64,000 nucleotides of DNA. Source: Mesodorylaimus sp. YZB2_4. Lineage: Eukaryota > Nematoda > Enoplea > Dorylaimida > Dorylaimidae. The stretch lies in assembly GCA_030248295.1 (NCBI GenBank), contig JASANH010000793.1, positions 62,001-126,000 of the forward strand, given 5' to 3'. Made by a program: the position numbers and the translations under genes. The notes below the pieces were generated by a model. It saw only the letters and a list, made by a program, of their open reading frames with translations. It had not been told where the DNA came from and made no database searches. This document shows, piece after piece, positions 57,240-64,000 of the stretch (position 1 is its first letter; each line of letters opens with the position of its first letter).

Positions 57240-60200
57240 ATGCATCAAGTCGCAGCTGTCAGTCCTGCTGCTACGACGAGCAGAGGAGCAGTCACGGAGA
57301 AAGAAATGGATGAAATCAAGTCGACCAGACCCAATACTGCAAATTCCAGGCGTACATCGAATAGTGTGCGAAGTGGGCAAAGCGTCATAAACACGTTGGC
57401 TTCACCAAATTGGAGACGACGGGCGATCGAAGAAGCTAAACTGTGCTTACTCATTGTTCCCTCCCTGGTCGTTATCATTGCATTGTGCGGCCTGAGCTTG
57501 AAGACAGTCAACGCCGCTATTCGACTGCAGACCAATTTACAGGCCAATGTGCACGATGCTCAACGAGTGGGCCAACTGGGTGCGGCCTTGCAGAGAGAGC
57601 GTGGGAGCACATGCGTCTACGCCACTGCTTTGAGGTAAGTCGATCTGTCATTTGTGTTGTACATATTGTATGCTCGGGTCAAAAGGAACCAGGCACTACC
57701 GTTATCTGGCTCCGCCTCTTACACTGGTTGTGCACTTACTGCTGAGTGATCAACTCGCGGTGGGTCCACCATTGGGTTCCCTTGGGCTTTGAGGTCGCAT
57801 ACCTGCGTTTGGTGATGTCAAACCAGGAACATAACCGCGTGGTTCGAAGTGCGTGGGTTCCTCTAGCTCATTCTAGACTCGTGATTGGACCCTAAGGCAC
57901 AGGGAATAAGAGGCACTAATAGGCCACCTCTCTATCGTACGAGGTTTTGTCCGGTGCATTGGGCCACCAACCTTGTGTAATTTTCTGCAGACAAGGTGCC
58001 AGTGCGTGCGGCGTAAAGTACAAAGTCGATTAGTTAGTTGTCATTTGCTCAGTTAATTGGCCGAAGATGTACGCATCATGTGCGTCATGTAATACGGCCT
58101 CGTCATGATGTCTTCACCACTGCGAGTCGGATTGACCATGGGAAGGAACGGCCGCGTACAGTAGATCCAATGAGCGCTCGTTCGTAATACCTGCTCAGCA
58201 GAGTGCGTCTTCTACTCTTGTATTCAGAGACCGATGAAATATCAACCCAACAGTAGCGTTGTTGCAGTTACCTGAAACTAAACCAAGTCTATCAGTTAAC
58301 AGAACCTTTTTAATTCAGTTAACTGAACTAAATCTCCTCGCCAAAACTAAATTTAACTGTAAATGAATCTTCTCAGAATCAGTTAAATTCAGTTTTCGAG
58401 CTACTACGCTGTTGGTAATTAGTAATCTGTTTGCGGATTTTCGTGTAGATCTCAAAGAGAAACGAGACGCAGCTAGACGCATTGCTGGTTCGAATCATCT
58501 TAATCGCGATTTAGAGGTGTAGTTTGTCATCCTTAAAAAGCTAGTTATCGTAAAAGAAATCGATCCATTCGAATTTTGGTCCAAACGTAGAGAGAAGTTG
58601 CAAAATCTTCACGAATTTTGTAGTGCTTATTATTTCCTGCAGGCTAGCGCCGAGCCGAGTGAAAGGGTTATAAGCTAGGCGAGGTCCAAGTTGAAAAGCA
58701 GTCGGTATGATTGGAATAAAATAAAAGCACCTACACTATAAGAAAAAGGGTGTCTTCAATTTCAATCATTTTATTACAAACATTTTAAAGTTACATCTTC
58801 TTGATCTTAGAAAGCTTTGCCACCCAGTAAGTTGCACTTGACATGCTTATTCGATAATTCCTAAGTTCCTGGTGTGGAAGGAAGCTCTACTAAAAATATT
58901 TGGTTCTAATGGCCAGCTAGGCAGCAGTGGTCAGTTTCTAAAATCTTGCGGGTTTTTTAAATTCGTGTGTTGCGGGGCGACAAAAAGTCGAGAAACTCTT
59001 GCAGGGTTCTTCTGAACCCGCTTTTCAGGTTATGGGCTTTGTTTCCGTCTTCCAGGCTTCTGGTTCTGAATTTTTTGGCACGAAAGACCTGAGGAAGCGA
59101 GAATGTTACAAAAAATTTAAAGGACTTCGGCCGCTGACCTCTGCTGAGTAGTTGGCCTGACGAGCTACATATTTTGCGCAGAGCTTTCTATTGGACCAAA
59201 AGAAGTTACAATCATGAGCTATGTCATTAGAATTAAAACGGTTACAACGTTCAGGTACTTGGTCTGTGTGCGGCTTTGTTGGTGGGTGGACTGTGGAGAC
59301 ATGGTCGTGCATCGCTGTGCTCGTAAAGGACCCTCTGGTGTTGACTTTGGTCTTTACTGCGCCTTGTGAGTTGTTTATAGTCTTAAATGCGGAAGAGCAG
59401 TTATTTGAATGAAGTGGAGATTGTTCTCGTCACGTGTTCACATCTTAATGCGAAAAGCTTCTTAAGGAAAAACTGAATCATTTAGTTAAATTCAGTTAGC
59501 TGAATCTTTTGAGATCCAGTGAACTTAACTGAAATGAATCTATTTGGAGATTCAGTTAACTTAACTGAAACTGAAACTGAATCTTTTTTCTAAAGCTGTA
59601 TCAACGCTACCCAACAGGTTATACTATAACTATAAAAAAGGTCCAGTGGTGGTGAAATGAGAGGTTATGATAGCTTAGGCGGGCTGGTATTCGCCTACAA
59701 AAGCATAGAGAGCAAGGGTAATGACTGGATCAACACAGTGCCTGATCACCATTCGAGAAAATGTGTCCTGCGATCACAGAGGAGTCCTGATGGCTCCTTA
59801 GCCTTACAGGTGCAGTATACATTCATTGGATCGTGCCCTATGAAACCTTACAGGTGCAGTATACATTACAGGTGCAGCCTTACAGGTGCAGTATACATTC
59901 ATAGGATCGTGACATAACTTGAATATAGCCGCTGCCCAATTGGTTATGTTCTGGTACAAGCCAAACACTCTTTATCTTCCTACTCCTTATTGCTAAGCAA
60001 ACCAAGGATCATCAGTCATCATCAGAGCAGCCTTGAGGTCAGTAAACTTGGGCTGGTATTCGCCTAAAAAAGCAGAAAGAGGTCATGGTCAAATTTTAAA
60101 AATCTGCACAATGTAGGATTTACTAAATTTCGGCTTCATAGCGCCATGATAAGGATGGTGCCTACTAGTGCATAGATTTAAGAACTTTCACCATAGAACT

Positions 60201-63200
60201 CTTCAATTTTCACCATCCCTCCATAAAGTGTGCGAATTCAGAAGTAAAGTTGTATGAAGACTTTTGGGACACCGTGTACATTCGAATTTATGCTTCATGC
60301 TCCTGGTCAATGCTTTTTTATGCCATGCATTCCATCACATAGTCGATCTTCTTTGATGCTGCATTCTACAGCAGAGAGATGCGCTCAGGACCGAGCTATC
60401 GAGCACGATAACATCTTCTACCTCGATGGTCTCTAAGATAACTTAGATGGGAACTGCACGACTGAAAAATAGGCTGATATTGCCTGTCTGGTGATTCCCC
60501 TTCTTGACATTCAAAGTTTTCGAGGAAGTGAAGAGGCTAGATGTTGACGGACCCGCCTGCGGAGAATTTGGTTAGTAAATCTTCGAGCATGCCTACAAGG
60601 CGCATGTCACCGTAGCTGATGCCCAGTGCATTAGCCTACACGCCTGGGAACAAAAGGTGGGCCCTGTTGATAATTTGGTTTATCCAGGTATGGTAATTGC
60701 TCATTCATGTGACACACGTAAGGCAAACACCTTGTGACTTCGATTGACGTCAGAGATTATAACCCGGCTGGCACAGCTTACCTAGTGATGTGGGTGGGGT
60801 GGGGACCTCGGTCAAAGCATTAGAAGTATTTGGTATCATCGCCTCTCATGTCACCACTGGATTAGATCGGAAAGTGACCATCCAAAACAAGATCTAATCT
60901 GACGGTCTAAAAAATGTTCTGACAAAAAACCAAGGTAGGAGCAGCTCCCAGGCTTCCAATTGTGGGCATGGACTCCACACCAATACACTGTTTCTTTTTG
61001 CCTAGCGTCTTCAGTAATGACACGGATGCCAGCGACGTCATCAGCAAAGCCAGGACGAGAATGCTATCAGCCAGATTCGAGGTCGACGAAGCCATAAAAA
61101 ACATCGAGCGCTGGCTGGGTGACGAATCAGACGGTGCGCAATACGCGGACAAAACAGCGTTCATGAAATCATTGGTCGAATATCGGGAAACAGTACATGC
61201 GGGGGATGACAAGGACTGTGAGCGAAGTTTATGGTAAGTAGTGTTCTTTGCATCGAAGCGAAGTTTTACAGAGGGTGCAATTGTTGCAGGTTCTACACAG
61301 CGATCGACAGAAAATTGATCGACCAGCTGCACAGACCCTTTGCCGAGACTGAGGAGGGGCAATTCTGGTCATTGGTGGAAGCATATCATGCTTTGTTGCT
61401 GGCCAAAGACTACATTGGTAAGTTAGGGAACTTTCGTGCGTGGGCTGGTGCTACGCATGTGCTTACAGCAGTATACAGTTCTGTGCACCTTACGTGTGTG
61501 TAGACTAATTGGGAAGGAGCACGTACTGCACAGGTACATTGACTCAAACGAATGTTGCACTCGCACGTATTTTCAACCTCTATTGTGTGCCTGTGAATAG
61601 CCCCTAATTCACGGACGTGCAGTAAAACGCACACTGCACGTCATCTATCGACGATAGGTAGGGCCTCACGTCTAACCCCATGCCTGCTCGTCGTCATACT
61701 GTACCTGTCACTCACATATTTTCTGATGTGCGCCTTTATATTACTGTAACCCTCCCTGGGGACTGAATAAACATGGCACCTACGATTTTTATGCTATCAA
61801 CCATCTTATCACGATCAGTCTTATCATTTTTAGGGCTTCAACGAGCTCTTGGCGGTGCGTTTTTTGCCAAAGGAGCTTTTAATTCTCGCAACGAGTTCGC
61901 GTCATTCTCAAGTAATAATGATTTATAGTCGCGGCGATAAGCCTGTAAAAAAGGCCTTTTTCTTTCAGAAATCATGGGGGCGGGAGACGAAGTCTTAGCA
62001 TTGGCATTGACATTAATGCCTCAGTCAGGTTTGTACTATCGCCAGAAGATTATCCCTCATCAAGCTCTGATGATAAATTTGAACGAAATGCGGCAAGAAA
62101 TCTTGGACAATGGGCTTGAACGTCAAGAACCTAATCCAGAAAAAGGATTGATATGGTTTTATAATATGACAACTTATTTGACCCTAATCGATCAAGTCAA
62201 TAATCACATTTCTGAATCGATTTTGAACAACATCGAATTTAAAACGAGAGCGAAAAAGATGGAATATTATCTAACAATCGCAGCTGTCGTAGCTGTGCTC
62301 ATACTTTGTCCCCCAATAACCTGCTGGTATGCAGTGCAATCGAGAAATTTAATGTACAAAATTGATCATTTCGTTCAAAGATTGACGGCTCAAACTAATG
62401 AATTAAAAATGGAGAAACAAAGAACTGATTTATTGTTGCATCAATTGCTGCCAAAATCGGTGGCTCTGGAATTAAAGCAGAACAAAATGGTTGCCCCTGA
62501 GCATTACGAGGAAGCGACCGTATATTTCAGTGACATACAAGGATTCACGACACTCTCAACCAAAAGTACACCGCTGCAGGTAAATTGACACTGGTTGATG
62601 TGATTACCAGGCAGGTGACATGGGCACACACCCCATAGAGGACACTGTGCAATGTATAGATATGTCATGTCATGTCACTTTATTCCCCAGGCGGGAGTCA
62701 AACTTTCCCCTGTAAATTAGCGCCCAGCGTGAGCGGCAGACGCTTTAAAACCAGCTATAGTTCACAGATTCGGGCCCCAGCCAGGATATTATCGCCTTCC
62801 CAGAGGCGATAAGTTTGACTGAACAGCAATCGCGTGGATATTTAAGTTCGCATTGCACGCTATTCACTGCATGCAAGCAGGTGCAACAGGTTGGATGGCC
62901 GCGCATCAGAGAATACCGCGGAGAGCGGATGGTCTCAAAAACACTGCAGGCAGCTCCCCTATAGTCTTAGGAGCCAGAGATATCAAGCTGACGGGTTTCT
63001 GCCTGACCTGATTGAGGGCGAACGGAGGCAAACTAATTCACTGCTCCGTCCGTGTGTGAGGCGGCCAGTCAAGGCAGCCAAGTACACAACCTTACCCACA
63101 GTCCAAACACACCTATTACGCAGGCATTGTGTGCTGTATGCTCACAATCAGTTGTGAAAAGCGACTGCAGGCAGGCAAGAACGCTGCAGTGTAAAGCTGC

Positions 63201-64000
63201 ATGCAGGAATACAATGCACGTAGGCAGTGTAGAACAATATTTGTCTTGCATGAGTGTACATGCATGCAGAGTTGTCGCCTGGAGAAACACGAGATTTGAC
63301 ATCAGCTTTTCGTGTTTCCAGGTAATTGAATTCCTGAACGCGCTGTACACTAAATGCGATCGAATTTTGGACCAGAATGACGTCTATAAAGTGGAGACTA
63401 TCGGCGATGCTTACATGGTCGTCAGCGGGGTGCCCAAGAGGAATGGGAAAAGACACAGCGCTGAGATGGCGAGTGCTGCACTAAATATCCTGATGGCCAT
63501 GCAAGACTTCTTCATTCCACATATGCCTGATCAACGACTTCTGATGCGTATTGGTATCCACACAGGTACCGACAGGTACTGTATCCTTGCTTCTCATAGT
63601 TTAAACACACATTTTTTCAGGCCCAGTTGCTGCTGGTGTGGTTGGCAATAAAATGCCGAGATACTGTTTGTTTGGTGACACTGTTACCACAGCATCGAAA
63701 ATGGAGGCGACAGGTTTAGGTAGGTGTCAGCTGGAACAAACTTGGTCAGCCTACTGGTTGCTGAACAAATATTGCATCGCACTGATAAAAACACCAAAGC
63801 ACTTGAAAGATGATGAGTGCCTTGTGCATGACTCTTCAGAACATGGGGAGAGAGACTACTTTTTTATAAAATCATCGAATTTTTGTCTTTTGCAGCACTG
63901 CGAGCTCAACTGAGCCCATGGACCAACGACCATCTGCACACGTGGCATCCGAATTTGTTCGACACCATCGAGCGTGGTCATGTGGAAATCAAAACCAAAG
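57240..64000 (+). CDS. NIT-domain receptor guanylate cyclase (5' part; runs off the window)
   Basis: Eight exons are inferred: 57240-57634, about 61006-61233, 61290-61417, 61834-61911, 61969-62579, 63322-63565, 63621-63719 and 63896-64000+, with consistent phases and at least 629 aa. TM1 is 68-88. An extracellular NIT-type helical sensor follows ([33 protein letters not shown]). TM2 is 376-398, then a coiled linker ([15 protein letters not shown]) and the cyclase domain. There is no kinase-homology domain. Metal-binding Asp465 (YFSDIQGF) and Asp509 ([13 protein letters not shown]) are present. Glu505 and Cys577 specify GTP. The motif usually read as VNTASR is VTTASK (583-588), so both transition-state residues differ. 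Annelid NIT-GC proteins are proposed NO/nitrite-type sensors; this one could be similar or a weak cyclase. The second exon's acceptor could be 61,006 or 61,015. Confidence 0.88.
58254..59609. mobile_element. Non-autonomous hAT-like element, 1356 bp, 8-bp target duplication
   Basis: CCCAACAG flanks both sides (58,246-58,253 and 59,610-59,617). The ends read TAGCGTTGTTGCAGTT and, inverted, TAGCGTTGATACAGCTT. Subterminal AT-rich repeats of TTCAGTTAACTGAA type occur at both ends. An 8-bp duplication with short TIRs fits the hAT superfamily. No transposase frame remains. Confidence 0.85.
58905..59215. mobile_element. MITE nested inside the hAT-like element
   Basis: Same family as 33,990-34,335: ATGGCCAGCTAGGCAGCAGT at the left and CTGACCTCTGCTGAGTAGTT with TTTGCGCAGAGCTTTCT at the right, mutually inverted. 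Confidence 0.65.
59676..60090 (+). repeat. Pair of short direct repeats
   Basis: GGGCTGGTATTCGCCTACAAAAGCA near 59,684 recurs with one change near 60,050. The tandem repeats lie between them. Confidence 0.7.
59800..59912 (+). repeat. Local tandem repeats
   Basis: CCTTACAGGTGCAGTATACA recurs three times, with a shortened TTACAGGTGCAG between. Two copies continue into TTCATTGGATCGTG and TTCATAGGATCGTG. Confidence 0.85.
61430..61830 (+). other. Intron 3 of the guanylate cyclase gene
   Basis: Donor GGTAAGTTAGG; acceptor ATTTTTAG. Nothing else recognised. Confidence 0.6.
62580..63321 (+). other. Intron 5 of the guanylate cyclase gene
   Basis: Donor CAGGTAAATT; acceptor GTGTTTCCAG. It contains the SINE head at 62,685-62,770 (minus) and a stretch (62,885-62,960) related to the reverse complement of 13,500-13,560. 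Confidence 0.65.
62685..62770 (-). repeat. tRNA-like SINE head
   Basis: The reverse complement contains AGCGTCTGCCGCTCACGCTG, TTACAGGGGAAAGTTTGACT and CCCGCCTGGGG, homologous to 28,598-28,705. Its tail is rich in TGACATGACAT. Confidence 0.6.

Larger units (their letters stand above)
57635..61005 (+). other. Intron 1 of the guanylate cyclase gene
   Basis: A 3.4-kb intron carrying a 1.36-kb hAT-like element with a nested MITE, plus local tandem repeats at 59,800-59,912. No additional exon was recognised. Confidence 0.7.

Overview
This is animal nuclear DNA, most likely from an invertebrate. Genes are split by GT-AG introns, the families are metazoan (DEG/ENaC channels, an OXSR1/STK39 kinase, a NIT-domain receptor guanylate cyclase, sphingomyelin synthase, PIG-X, kringle and leishmanolysin domains), and the spaces between genes hold Tc1/mariner, hAT-like and tRNA-derived SINE copies. 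The sequence does not fix the phylum.

Region 1 (1-22.7 kb) is a local cluster of M8 leishmanolysin-like metallopeptidase genes in different states. There is a truncated exon on the minus strand (1.24-1.48 kb), a degenerate two-exon copy (5.4-9.1 kb), one apparently complete five-exon gene whose product ends in a kringle domain and a possible GPI signal (11.7-17.0 kb), and a detached second copy of that gene's intron 2/exon 3 (21.5-22.2 kb). Interspersed repeats, inverted repeats and SINEs fill the spaces.

Region 2 (22.7-34.7 kb) is repeat-rich: a TIR element with a SINE inside it, a dead Tc1 transposon (26.7-28.36 kb), an intronless sphingomyelin synthase on the minus strand (28.9-30.2 kb), a degenerate GATC-rich minisatellite near 33.3-33.7 kb and a MITE.

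Region 3 (34.7-44.5 kb) holds two unlike DEG/ENaC superfamily genes. One is AT-rich and intronless (34.8-36.7 kb). The other is a divergent four-exon gene (39.8-44.4 kb) whose second intron carries a transposon nested in an older repeat, with the empty site preserved at 20.6 kb. Between them lie a small two-exon secreted-peptide gene and an inverted, broken duplicate of its signal-peptide exon.

Region 4 (45.6-64 kb) has an OXSR1/STK39-type kinase in four coding exons on the minus strand, PIGX on the minus strand, and the first eight exons of a NIT-domain guanylate cyclase on the plus strand that runs off the window. The cyclase has two unusual substitutions at catalytic positions. PIG-X helps start GPI-anchor synthesis and the M8-kringle product looks GPI-anchored; this is a functional theme only, since the genes are not arranged as an operon. 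Exon boundaries were inferred by eye from reading frame, phase and splice consensus.
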